Source of the DNA: Duganella sp.
Lineage (GTDB): Bacteria > Pseudomonadota > Gammaproteobacteria > Burkholderiales > Burkholderiaceae_D
Assembly: GCA_026225475.1 (NCBI GenBank)
Contig: JAMFSU010000028.1
Coordinates: 1-43,487, forward strand
Direction: 5' to 3'
DNA length: 43,487 nt
A program made the position numbers and the translations under genes. Shown here piece by piece: positions 35,870-43,487 of the stretch (within the stretch, counting starts at the first letter, position 1; each line of letters starts with the position of its first letter). Under the pieces are notes generated by a model that did no database searches, was not told the origin of the DNA, and saw nothing but the letters and a program-made list of their open reading frames with translations.

Positions 35870-35898
35870 TAAAAAATGCCGCTCAATTTGAGCGGCAT
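35870..35898 (-). terminator. Intrinsic terminator after ggt
   Basis: On the minus strand, ATGCCGCTC / GAGCGGCAT with a five-base loop is followed by a run of T's (TTTTTATTG). It starts 46 bases after the ggt stop and isolates ggt from the LPMO gene. Confidence 0.88.
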
Positions 35899-35943
35899 CC
35901 CAAGCAAACCAGCGTCCAGCGGGTCTAAATTACGCTTCGGGCT

Positions 35944-37701
35944 TTAAAACCCCATGGTGCGTCCATCCGGATTGCGCGGATCCGAAAAGCCGTAAAAACC
36001 GTCATCTTTGATCTGTATCGTTTGTGTGCGTCCCATCGACGGTTGCACGCTGATCTTTTGCCCCTTGTCTTGCAGAATCTTGATGGTGTCGGCGCTGATG
36101 CCTTTTTCGATCCGCAATTGATCCGGCACCCATTGATGATGTACGCGCGGTGCAATGGTTGCTTCGGCGACGTTCATGTCGTGATCAATGACATTGAGGA
36201 TGGTCTGCATCGTGGTGGTGATGATGCGGCTGCCGCCCGGGCTGCCGGTGACCAGGAACGGTTTGCCATCCTTGAGCACAAAGGTCGGCGACATCGAGCT
36301 CAGCGGCCGCTTGCCCGGTCCCACCGCATTGGCTTCGCCGCCGACCAGGCCAAATGCATTCGGCACGCCCGGCTTGGCAGAAAAGTCGTCCATTTCATTG
36401 TTCAAGGTGATGCCAGTGCCGGTCGCAACAATACCGCTGCCAAAGTTGAGGTTCAGCGTGTAGGTCGTGGCCACCAGATTGCCCGCCTTGTCGGCGACAG
36501 AGAAGTGCGTGGTCTGGTCGCTTTCATATGGCTGCGGCTTGCCTGGTTTGATTTCGGCCGATGGTGTGGCGCGATCAGGATTGATCTTCTTGGCCAGTTC
36601 GTCAGCATAGGCGCGCGAGGTCAAGCCTTTGACCGGCACCTTGTTGAAATCCGGATCACCCAGATATTCGGCGCGGTCGGCATAGGCCAGCTTCATCGCC
36701 TCGGCCATCAGATGGATGGTCTGGGCACTGTCTGCACCATATTGCTTGAGCGGGAAGTGCTCCAGGATATTCATCATCTGGATAATATGGATGCCGCCCG
36801 AGCTTGGCGGCGGCATCGACATGATCTGATAGCCGCGATAGTTGCCGACCACCGGTTCACGTTCAACCACCTTGTAGTTCTTCAGATCGGTCGCTGTGAT
36901 CAAGCCGTTGTGCCGGTCCATTTCAGCGACGATTTTCTTGCCGATCTCGCCTTCATAGAATACCGAAGGTCCTTTTTTTGCGATCAGCTTGAGCGATTTG
37001 GCGAGGTCTTTTTGTACCAGCTTTTCGCCGGTCTTGAGCGGACGGCCATCCTTGAAGAAGATCGCCTTGCTGGAATCCCATTGACCCAGGTGGTCGCGTT
37101 CTGCGGCCAGGATCAACGCCAGGCTGGGGCTGACCGGATAGCCATTTTCGGCTAGCTTGATCGCCGGCGCCATCACATCGGCCAGCTTCATGCTGCCGTA
37201 TTTTTGCAGCGCGTGGGTCAGGCCGGCTACGGTGCCAGGCACGCCAATGGCCAGGTGGGTATACAGTGAGCGCCCTGGCGCGACATTGCCTTTGTCATCC
37301 AGATACATATCGCGGCTGGCGCGGGCCGGCGCCATTTCGCGGAAATCGAGCGCGACGTTCTTGCCGGTCTTGGCATCGTGAATCATCATGAAACCACCAC
37401 CGCCGATATTGCCGGCATTGGGCAACACCACCGCCAGCGCAAAGCCAACGGCAACCCCGGCATCGATGGCATTGCCACCTCGTTTGAGAATATCGAGGCC
37501 GACCTTGGTGGCCATTTCCTGTTCAGTTGCCACCATGCCGTTTTGCGCAAATACCGGACTGATGATGTCGTAGGTGAGGTCATATTTGATCACCGGGGCA
37601 GCGGCAGGGGCCGCGTTCTGGGCCGTGGCTGGCGCCAATGCGAGTGCGGTGCACAACGGTAGCAGAGCGGCCGGCTTGATCAGGCTATTGATATTCCACA
37701 T
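35944..37701 (-). CDS. ggt: Gamma-glutamyltransferase (glutathione hydrolase)
   Basis: 585 residues from the ATG at 37701 (AGGAG upstream). An N-terminal signal (PLCTALALAPATAQ) sends it to the periplasm. The proenzyme cleaves itself before Thr397 in ESDQTTHFSVADK, which becomes the nucleophile of the small subunit. Arg121 (DFREMAPARASRDMY) and the RPLSSMSPT loop bind the gamma-glutamyl group; GNIGGGGFMMIHD is typical. It hydrolyses glutathione or transfers its gamma-glutamyl group. It is a single-gene unit with its own terminator. Confidence 0.97.
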   Translation of the reverse strand: MWNINSLIKPAALLPLCTALALAPATAQNAAPAAAPVIKYDLTYDIISPVFAQNGMVATEQEMATKVGLDILKRGGNAIDAGVAVGFALAVVLPNAGNIGGGGFMMIHDAKTGKNVALDFREMAPARASRDMYLDDKGNVAPGRSLYTHLAIGVPGTVAGLTHALQKYGSMKLADVMAPAIKLAENGYPVSPSLALILAAERDHLGQWDSSKAIFFKDGRPLKTGEKLVQKDLAKSLKLIAKKGPSVFYEGEIGKKIVAEMDRHNGLITATDLKNYKVVEREPVVGNYRGYQIMSMPPPSSGGIHIIQMMNILEHFPLKQYGADSAQTIHLMAEAMKLAYADRAEYLGDPDFNKVPVKGLTSRAYADELAKKINPDRATPSAEIKPGKPQPYESDQTTHFSVADKAGNLVATTYTLNLNFGSGIVATGTGITLNNEMDDFSAKPGVPNAFGLVGGEANAVGPGKRPLSSMSPTFVLKDGKPFLVTGSPGGSRIITTTMQTILNVIDHDMNVAEATIAPRVHHQWVPDQLRIEKGISADTIKILQDKGQKISVQPSMGRTQTIQIKDDGFYGFSDPRNPDGRTMGF

Positions 37702-37838
37702 GCGAGTTCTCCTGAGGTTGTCTATTTGTGCGCTGAAGTTGCAGCAGACGCAGACGATGATTCTAGCGCCTGACTTGCCATTATCGATAGCAATCATTGA
37801 TGATTTGCATTATCTGGTAGCGGCAGGTGAGTGATGCT

Positions 37839-38921
37839 TCAGGTGCTTTCGCGCACTGCCAGCTGGAAGCCCAGGTCGAGTCTGGCCTTGGCAATCGTTT
37901 CGCCGTTGAGTTGCTGGATCAGCATCTGTGCGGCTTTGTGGCCGATATCGTAACGTGGCGTGATGACGGTGGTAATCGAGGGTGTGGCGCAGGCAGCCCA
38001 CGATAAATCGTTGAAGCCGGCAATCGCCATTTGTTGCGGTACCTTAATGCCGCGCCGTTGACATTCAAACAGCGCGCCCAGTGCCAGATCGTCGTTGCAG
38101 CAAAATACGGCATCGCAATCGGGGTATTGTTGCAACAAGCGTCCCAGCAGTTGCGCCCCCATGTCGACCGTGGTCGGCAGTGGCAGCATGACTTCGATAT
38201 TGGGATCGCGTCCGGCGTCGGCCAGGCCTTTGCGAAAACCGTCGCGGCGTTTCATCATGCGCGGGTCCAGTTGCGCCGACATCAAGCCGGGGCGGCGGTA
38301 GCCACGTTCAATCAGATGCTGCGCCACCGCATACCCGGCCTTGGTCTGCGAAAAGCCCACCGACATAGCATTTTTGCTTTTGCCCAGATCGAACATGCTG
38401 ACCGCTGGAATATCGCCACCATTGAGTTGTTGGCGCAGCATCTCGCACTGGTCGGCGCTCGATAGCAGAAAGCCGTCCGGGGCATGCGCCAGATAAGTGG
38501 AAATCAATTGGCGCTCCTGCTCGCGCGAATAACCGGTTTCGCCGATCAAGAACTGATAACCGGCTTGTGCCAGATAGTCGCGGATACCGCTGAGGGTATC
38601 AATGAACACGGTATTGGTCAGCGATGGCACCAGCACGCCGATCACTTGCGAGCGCGCCGACGCCAGGATGCTGGCCGCCTTGTTGGGGACATAGCCGAGT
38701 TGCTTGATGGCCGCAGCAATGCGTTCGTGCGCGTCTTGTTGCACGCGCTCAGGGGTCTTCAAGGCGCGCGATACCGTCATCGAACTCACCCCGGCTGCGC
38801 GTGCGACATCGACGATGGTGACGCGGCCGGTGGCGCGACTTGCCCGGATTGCTTTGACGGTTGGCGCTACGGTGTTGGGTTTGCTCACGGATAGGTTCAA
38901 AGAATGCTGGTTTGCCGACAT
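37839..38921 (-). CDS. LacI-family regulator of gluconate use (GntR type)
   Basis: 360 residues. After a 30-residue lead, VTIVDVARAAGVSSMTVSRAL is the LacI helix-turn-helix and hinge start, followed by a periplasmic-binding-protein-like domain (VIGVLVPSLTNTVFIDTLSGI, FCCNDDLALGALFECQRRGI, IAGFNDLSWAACATPSITTV). The last block is characteristic of gluconate repressors. It is divergent from the permease, gluconokinase and dehydrogenase genes, with LacI-type operators in between. The effector is likely gluconate or 6-phosphogluconate (inference). Confidence 0.92.
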   Translation of the reverse strand: MSANQHSLNLSVSKPNTVAPTVKAIRASRATGRVTIVDVARAAGVSSMTVSRALKTPERVQQDAHERIAAAIKQLGYVPNKAASILASARSQVIGVLVPSLTNTVFIDTLSGIRDYLAQAGYQFLIGETGYSREQERQLISTYLAHAPDGFLLSSADQCEMLRQQLNGGDIPAVSMFDLGKSKNAMSVGFSQTKAGYAVAQHLIERGYRRPGLMSAQLDPRMMKRRDGFRKGLADAGRDPNIEVMLPLPTTVDMGAQLLGRLLQQYPDCDAVFCCNDDLALGALFECQRRGIKVPQQMAIAGFNDLSWAACATPSITTVITPRYDIGHKAAQMLIQQLNGETIAKARLDLGFQLAVREST

Positions 38922-39040
38922 GATACAGCCACTGGCATGCAGTTAGATACCGGGCCTTGCACGTTATTGGCGTCGATAGTCTGCCATGGCGGCCACGCAG
39001 AATCGCGTCTGTTGCAGCGCATGATATTCATACAAGTGAT

Positions 39041-39070
39041 TTGACACGGAAATTTTGTTAGCGTTACCAT
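39041..39070 (+). promoter_or_regulatory. Predicted sigma-70 promoter of the gluconate operon
   Basis: A consensus -35 TTGACA (39041-39046) is followed after 18 bases by TACCAT (39065-39070), four of six -10 matches. The -10 lies inside an operator, consistent with repression. Confidence 0.5.
39055..39070. promoter_or_regulatory. LacI-type operator 1 (imperfect)
   Basis: TTGTTAGC-GTTACCAT, an imperfect version of the ATGTTA-N4-TAACAT layout of gluconate repressors. It overlaps the predicted -10. Confidence 0.5.
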
Positions 39071-39077
39071 CCGCACA

Positions 39078-39093
39078 ATGTTAACGCTAACAT
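39078..39093. promoter_or_regulatory. LacI-type operator 2
   Basis: ATGTTAACGCTAACAT, seven of eight pairs symmetric, close to the known GntR operator type (ATGTTA-N4-TAACAT). It lies just after the predicted start of transcription, 23 bases centre to centre from operator 1. Confidence 0.75.
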
Positions 39094-39436
39094 CGAAGAA
39101 AAACGATGTCGGCAGGAAAGCATAATTGATGTAAACCTGTTCACGATCTGTAGCGAGAGGCCATCAGCCAGTAGCGGCCGGAGCGCAAGAATCGGAATGT
39201 ACTTCGGTGCATGAGGATTGCGCGCACCGCCCGACGCTGGATCATGGCCTCGCAGCAAGATCGTGTGCAGGTTTTTAAAACACTACATAGATGGTGGTAC
39301 GGCAGCCTGCGCAGATCAGCCAGGCCTGCGCGTCGAGACAATGGTTGCAATCCGCCGTGGCGGGTTGGCATGGTGTTGATGGAGCAGGTCGGGATGAGGT
39401 GCAGTGTGGCCGTGCTATCAACCAGGAGACCTTCCC

Positions 39437-40789
39437 ATGTTTGGATTGAGTAATGACGCAAGTCTGTTGTTGAACGCCTTTCTGGCGATTCTGGTGCTGA
39501 TCGTGATGATCACGCGCCTGCGAGTGCATCCCTTCATCGCCTTGTTGATCACCTCCGGTTTTCTCGGCCTGATTTCAGGTATGCCTTTGCCCAAGATCGT
39601 CAAATCGTTCCAGGACGGTTTCGGCGGCGTGCTCGGCTTTGTCGGCATCGTGCTCGGTCTGGGCACCATGCTCGGCAAGATGATGGCCGAGTCCGGCGGC
39701 GCCGATCAGATCGCGCAGACGCTGGTGCGTTCGTTCGGCAAGCAGCGCGTGCATTGGGCCATGATGCTGGGTGCTTTCCTGGTTGGCATTCCGCTGTTCT
39801 TTGAGATCGGCTTTGTCTTGCTGATTCCGCTGGTCTTCATCGTTGCCCGCCGTTCCGGCATGCCGCTGTTCAAGATCGGTATCCCGATGCTGGCCAGCCT
39901 CTCGGTCATGCACGGCCTGGTGCCGCCGCATCCCGGTCCATTGCTGGCCATCGGCATCTTCGGCGCTGATATAGGCAAGACCATTTTCTATGGCCTGATT
40001 GTCGGTTTACCAACCGTGATTATCGCCGGCCCGCTGTTTGGCACCTTCATTTCCAAATACGTCGATATCAAGCCTTCCGAAGAAATGATGGCGCAACTGG
40101 GACGCGAACCAGAGGGCAAGACGCTGCCTGGTTTTGGCATTACCTTGATTACCGTGCTGTCACCGGTATTTCTGATGTTGCTCAAAACGCTGGTCGATGT
40201 GTCTTTGCCTGACGGTCATCATCTGCGCGACCTGATGGATTTTGTCGGCAACCCGATTGTCGCCTTGCTGGCAGCCTTGCTGCTGTCCATGTACACTTTT
40301 GGCAAAGCACAGGGCTATTCGCGCTTGCAGGTCTTGCGTTTCCTTGACCAAAGTCTGGCGCCGACCGCGGCGATTGTGCTGATCATCGGTGCAGGTGGCG
40401 GTTTCAAGCAAATGTTGGTCAATAGCGGCGTCGGTACTGCGATCGGTCAAATGGCCGTGCATGCACAGATTTCGCCGCTGTTGTTGGCCTGGTTCGTGGC
40501 CGGTGTGATTCGTGTGGCGACCGGCTCGGCAACGGTGGCGACGATAACCGGCGCCGGTATCGTGGCACCGCTGGTGGCGCTGATTCCCGGTACCAATCGT
40601 GAATTGCTGGTGCTGGCCACCGGCGCTGGCTCCTTGATGCTGTCGCATGTCAACGATGCCGGTTTCTGGCTGGTCAAGGAATACTTCAACATGAGCGTCG
40701 GCGAGACCTTCAAGACTTGGACTGCGATGGAAACCATTGTCTCGGTGGTCGCGATCATTTTCATCATGTTGCTTAATATGGTGGTGTGA
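39437..40789 (+). CDS. gntP: Gluconate permease, GntP family
   Basis: 450 residues from the ATG at 39437 (AGGAG upstream). It is a multi-spanning inner-membrane proton symporter with the family motifs SVMHGLVPPHPGPLLAIGIFG, GGGFKQMLVNSGVG, RVATGSATVATITGAGIVAP and SHVNDAGFWLVKEYF. It brings gluconate or a close sugar acid into the cytoplasm. First gene of the operon with gluconokinase and an SDR; 95 bases to the kinase gene. Confidence 0.95.
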   Translation: MFGLSNDASLLLNAFLAILVLIVMITRLRVHPFIALLITSGFLGLISGMPLPKIVKSFQDGFGGVLGFVGIVLGLGTMLGKMMAESGGADQIAQTLVRSFGKQRVHWAMMLGAFLVGIPLFFEIGFVLLIPLVFIVARRSGMPLFKIGIPMLASLSVMHGLVPPHPGPLLAIGIFGADIGKTIFYGLIVGLPTVIIAGPLFGTFISKYVDIKPSEEMMAQLGREPEGKTLPGFGITLITVLSPVFLMLLKTLVDVSLPDGHHLRDLMDFVGNPIVALLAALLLSMYTFGKAQGYSRLQVLRFLDQSLAPTAAIVLIIGAGGGFKQMLVNSGVGTAIGQMAVHAQISPLLLAWFVAGVIRVATGSATVATITGAGIVAPLVALIPGTNRELLVLATGAGSLMLSHVNDAGFWLVKEYFNMSVGETFKTWTAMETIVSVVAIIFIMLLNMVV

Positions 40790-40884
40790 CAAGCTTGGTG
40801 CTATCCGTTGGTCGATGCCGTTGGATGACGGCGTGGCGGCAGGATGGAAACAGCTTGCCGCCGACCACGGAATAGGAAAAACCG

Positions 40885-42414
40885 ATGTCAACTTACATGC
40901 TCGGTGTCGATATCGGCACCACCAGCACCAAAACCGTAGTGTTCACACTCGATGGCCAGGTGGTGGCGCAACATGCGGTGGAATATCCGCTACTGTGCAC
41001 TGCCCCCGGCATGGCTGAGCAGGAGCCGCAGCAGATCTACCAGGCGGTGCTGGAATCGATCGGCAGTGCCGTGCGCGCGGCCAAGGCTGATGCTGCCGAG
41101 ATTGTTCTGGTGTCGTTCAGTGCCGCCATGCACAGCGTGATTGCGCTCGATGCTGACAATCAACTGCTCACCAACAGCATCACCTGGGCCGACAATCGCG
41201 CCAGCGTCTGGGCCCGTCGCATCCGCGACGAATTCGACGGCCAGGCCATCTATCAGCGTACCGGCACGCCGATCCATCCGATGTCGCCGCTGTGCAAACT
41301 GATGTGGCTGCGCCATGAACATGCCGCTATTTTTGCGCGTGCGGCGCGTTTTGTCGGGATCAAGGAATATGTGTTTTTCCGGCTGTTTGGACGCTGGCTG
41401 GTGGATCACTCGATCGCTTCGGCGACCGGTCTGTTCAATTTACAGCAATTGGACTGGGATCGCGGTGCGCTCGACTTGCTTGGCATCCGCGCCGAGCAAT
41501 TGTCGCCGCCGGTGCCGACCACCGAGCAGGTGCAGGGACTCGATGCCACAGTGGCGCATCAACTGGGTTTGCGCGTGGACACGCCATTCGTGGTGGGGGC
41601 CAACGATGGCGTGCTGTCCAATCTCGGCGTCAATGCCATTCATCCGGGGCAAGTAGCGGTCACCATCGGTACCTCGGGCGCCATGCGCACCGTGATCGAT
41701 CGCCCCATGACCGATCCGTCCGGCCGCACTTTTTGCTATGCCTTGACGCAGCAGCACTGGGTGGTCGGCGGCCCGGTCAATAACGGTGGCAACGTCTTCC
41801 GCTGGGTACGCGATGAACTGGCCACCGCCGAAGCCGCGGCCGCACGCGCTGCCGACATTGATCCTTACGAGGCGCTCACCCGGATTGCCGAACAGGTCGT
41901 GCCCGGCGCCGAGGGTTTATTGTTCCATCCCTATCTGGCCGGTGAACGCGCGCCCTTGTGGAATGCCGATCTGCGCGGCTCGTTCTTTGGCCTGGCGCTG
42001 CATCACCGCAAAGAACACATGATCCGCGCCGCACTCGAAGGCGTGATCTTCAATCTCTATTCCATCCTGCCGGCGGTCGAAGACTTGATCGGCCCGACTC
42101 AGCGCATGATGGCCACAGGCGGCTTTGCCCGTTCGGCACTGTGGCGGCAAATGATGGCCGATATCTTCAACCGCGAAGTGGTGGTGCCGCAAAGTGTCGA
42201 ATCGTCTTGCCTGGGTGCCGCCGTGCTGGGTTTGCTGGCCTTGGGAAAAATCAGTTCGCTTGATGTGATCGCCGATATGGTCGGCTCCACCGATCGTCAT
42301 CTTCCCATTGCTGCCAACGTCGAAGTCTATGCGCGCTTGCGACCGATCTTCATGGCGCTGCCGCACAAACTGGCGGCAGAGTACGAAGCATTGGCGGCAT
42401 TTCAGCGCAGCTAG
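40885..42414 (+). CDS. gntK: Gluconokinase, FGGY family
   Basis: 509 residues. The N-terminus MLGVDIGTTSTKTVVFTLDG is the FGGY phosphate-binding loop; SAAMHSVIALD, NSITWADNRA, GANDGVLSNLGVNA, IGTSGAMRT and ATGGFARSALWRQMMADIFNR (split: ATGGFARSALWRQ, MMADIFNR) fit gluconate kinases of the Bacillus type rather than the small P-loop GntK of E. coli. It makes 6-phosphogluconate. AGGAAAA precedes the ATG. The SDR gene follows after 36 bases. Confidence 0.9.
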   Translation: MSTYMLGVDIGTTSTKTVVFTLDGQVVAQHAVEYPLLCTAPGMAEQEPQQIYQAVLESIGSAVRAAKADAAEIVLVSFSAAMHSVIALDADNQLLTNSITWADNRASVWARRIRDEFDGQAIYQRTGTPIHPMSPLCKLMWLRHEHAAIFARAARFVGIKEYVFFRLFGRWLVDHSIASATGLFNLQQLDWDRGALDLLGIRAEQLSPPVPTTEQVQGLDATVAHQLGLRVDTPFVVGANDGVLSNLGVNAIHPGQVAVTIGTSGAMRTVIDRPMTDPSGRTFCYALTQQHWVVGGPVNNGGNVFRWVRDELATAEAAAARAADIDPYEALTRIAEQVVPGAEGLLFHPYLAGERAPLWNADLRGSFFGLALHHRKEHMIRAALEGVIFNLYSILPAVEDLIGPTQRMMATGGFARSALWRQMMADIFNREVVVPQSVESSCLGAAVLGLLALGKISSLDVIADMVGSTDRHLPIAANVEVYARLRPIFMALPHKLAAEYEALAAFQRS

Positions 42415-42450
42415 TATCTCAACTTGTTCTGTTGATTGAGGAGTAACAAC

Positions 42451-43236
42451 ATGCAGCAATCTCTTCCTGCCGGCCTGCTTCAATTTTCTCTGCAAGGACG
42501 GCTGGCACTGATTACCGGTTCCTCCGGCGGTATTGGGCTGGCATTGGCGCGCGGTCTGGCGGCAGCGGGGGCGGCAGTGGTGCTCAATGGTCGCGACGCT
42601 GGCAAGCTGGAAGTCGTGGCGCGGCAATTGCGTGACGAGGGCTACACCATCCATACGTCGGCGTTTGATGCGACGGTGTCGGCGGCAGTACAGGCTGGGG
42701 TGGCGGCGATTGAAGGGGAGATCGGTGCGATAGATATTTTGATCAACAACGCCGGCATCCAGCGGCGCGGTCCTTTGGAAGATTTCAAGGAAGCCGATTG
42801 GGATGCGTTGCTGCAAACCAATCTTAGCAGTGTGTTCTATACCGCCAAGGCGGTCGCGCAGGGCATGATCAAGCGCGGGCGCGGCAAGATCATCAATGTC
42901 TGTTCGGTGCAGAGCGAACTGGGCCGACCCAATATCGCGCCTTACACTGCGACCAAGGGGGCAGTGAAAATGTTTACCAAGGGCATGGCAATCGACTGGG
43001 GCAAGTACGGCCTGCAAGTCAACGGCCTCGGCCCTGGTTACTTCAAGACTGAGATGAACATGGCATTGGTGGCCGATGAGAAATTTTCTGATTGGCTGAT
43101 CGGTCGGACGCCTTCGCGCCGCTGGGGCGATGTCGAAGATCTGGTTGGCGCGGCGGTATTCCTCTCTAGCGATGCTTCCAACTTCGTCAACGGGCATATT
43201 TTGTATGTTGATGGCGGTGTTACTGCTTCTTTGTAA
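42451..43236 (+). CDS. idnO: Short-chain dehydrogenase, gluconate 5-dehydrogenase-like
   Basis: 261 residues from the ATG at 42451 (GAGGAG upstream). Cofactor loop TGSSGGIG at 22-29, NNAG at 99-102, and catalytic Ser152, Tyr165 and Lys169 (YTATKG) are intact. FSLQGRLALITGSSGGIG, GIQRRGPLEDF and VCSVQSELGRP resemble IdnO/Gno, which interconvert gluconate and 5-ketogluconate. With the kinase it would allow growth on 5-ketogluconate or gluconate. Another polyol or sugar acid substrate cannot be excluded. Confidence 0.82.
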   Translation: MQQSLPAGLLQFSLQGRLALITGSSGGIGLALARGLAAAGAAVVLNGRDAGKLEVVARQLRDEGYTIHTSAFDATVSAAVQAGVAAIEGEIGAIDILINNAGIQRRGPLEDFKEADWDALLQTNLSSVFYTAKAVAQGMIKRGRGKIINVCSVQSELGRPNIAPYTATKGAVKMFTKGMAIDWGKYGLQVNGLGPGYFKTEMNMALVADEKFSDWLIGRTPSRRWGDVEDLVGAAVFLSSDASNFVNGHILYVDGGVTASL

Positions 43237-43487
43237 GAACCGTAGTTTGCGGTAACTTGCCGAGCGAATGCTGTTTAGTGAAGACTGGGCGTGTTTTCTT
43301 GGTTGCTGATGCGGGGTTTTCTTCGGACTAGCCAGCCGGGTACCTCAGTGCGTCGTTGAGTCTTTGTTCTCTTCGGACGAGCTAGCCGGGGGCGGCCCGG
43401 CAGCCGCTCACTTTCTTTGGTCTCGCCCAAAGATAAGTAAGCAAAGAAAGGCGACCGCTACTGCATCGCCCCTGCGGGGTTCCCGGC
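43237..43487. repeat. Non-coding repeat-like region at the right end
   Basis: 251 bases with no gene. A 20-base direct repeat (CTTCGGAC-[TG]-AGC-[CT]-AGCCGGG, taken approximately; 18 of 20 identical) occurs at 43321-43340 and 43371-43390. CTTTCTTTG (43411-43419) and CAAAGAAAG (43442-43450) form inverted arms. The GC-rich tail resembles dispersed intergenic repeats I recall from Burkholderiales genomes; this has not been checked. Confidence 0.5.

Larger units (their letters stand above)
38922..39436. promoter_or_regulatory. Divergent control region of the gluconate island
   Basis: 515 bases. It contains a promoter (39041-39070) and two LacI-type operators, followed by about 340 bases of leader before the permease start. 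No believable gene is seen in the leader, and its ribosome site AGGAG is at 39424-39428. Confidence 0.6.

Noticed and set aside
39211..39453. 80-codon frame in the leader of the gluconate permease
   Set aside because: No ribosome site, Arg/Trp-rich composition and overlap with the real permease start; probably not translated.

Overview
The window is a chromosomal segment of a Gram-negative betaproteobacterium, most likely a member of the Burkholderiales and plausibly Oxalobacteraceae (Herbaspirillum/Collimonas-like). This is inferred from the moderately high GC content, the gene orders oxyR next to recG and queA-tgt ... yajC-secD-secF, the Burkholderiales-type porin ending in HFF, and the ubiquinone and glutathione genes. 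I see no tRNA, rRNA, CRISPR array, transposase or phage gene.

Layout: 1-1734 holds the end of a YggS-type PLP-binding protein, proC and an NlpD-like lipoprotein. 1793-3894 (minus) is a two-gene unit: a DUF3304 exported protein and a DUF2235 lipase-like protein that resembles a type VI secretion Tle1 effector with its partner. 4240-5094 is ubiA. 5416-9773 is a ugpBAEC glycerol-3-phosphate ABC importer with an intrinsic terminator after ugpB. 10100-14490 holds an isolated cheD, a TRAP binding protein with an NTF2-like gene, a YfcF-type GST, oxyR and a small cytochrome c. 14500-18891 holds recG and the queuosine pair queA-tgt.

18898-29665 is a sugar-use island: kdgK (2-keto-3-deoxygluconate kinase) is divergent from a FadR-type GntR regulator. 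That regulator is followed by a porin, a complete sugar ABC importer and a family 31 glycoside hydrolase. The kdgK/gntR spacer carries several TTGGT-N3-ACCAA-type operators, so these genes may form one regulon. 29936-34223 holds yajC-secD-secF and tcdA. After a 490-base spacer with a strong terminator come a chitin-type AA10 lytic polysaccharide monooxygenase (minus) and a gamma-glutamyltransferase (minus). 37839-43236 is a gluconate island: a LacI-type repressor divergent from a GntP permease, an FGGY gluconokinase and a gluconate 5-dehydrogenase-like SDR, with LacI-family operators over the permease promoter. The last 250 bases are non-coding and repeat-like.

Most genes are ordinary. The parts most worth a second look are the orphan lipase/partner pair, the operator cluster that ties kdgK to the GH31 locus, and the LPMO with an altered chitin-binding face and an unrecognised C-terminal domain. 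Also of note are the candidate small RNA after tcdA and the perfect dyad upstream of queA.
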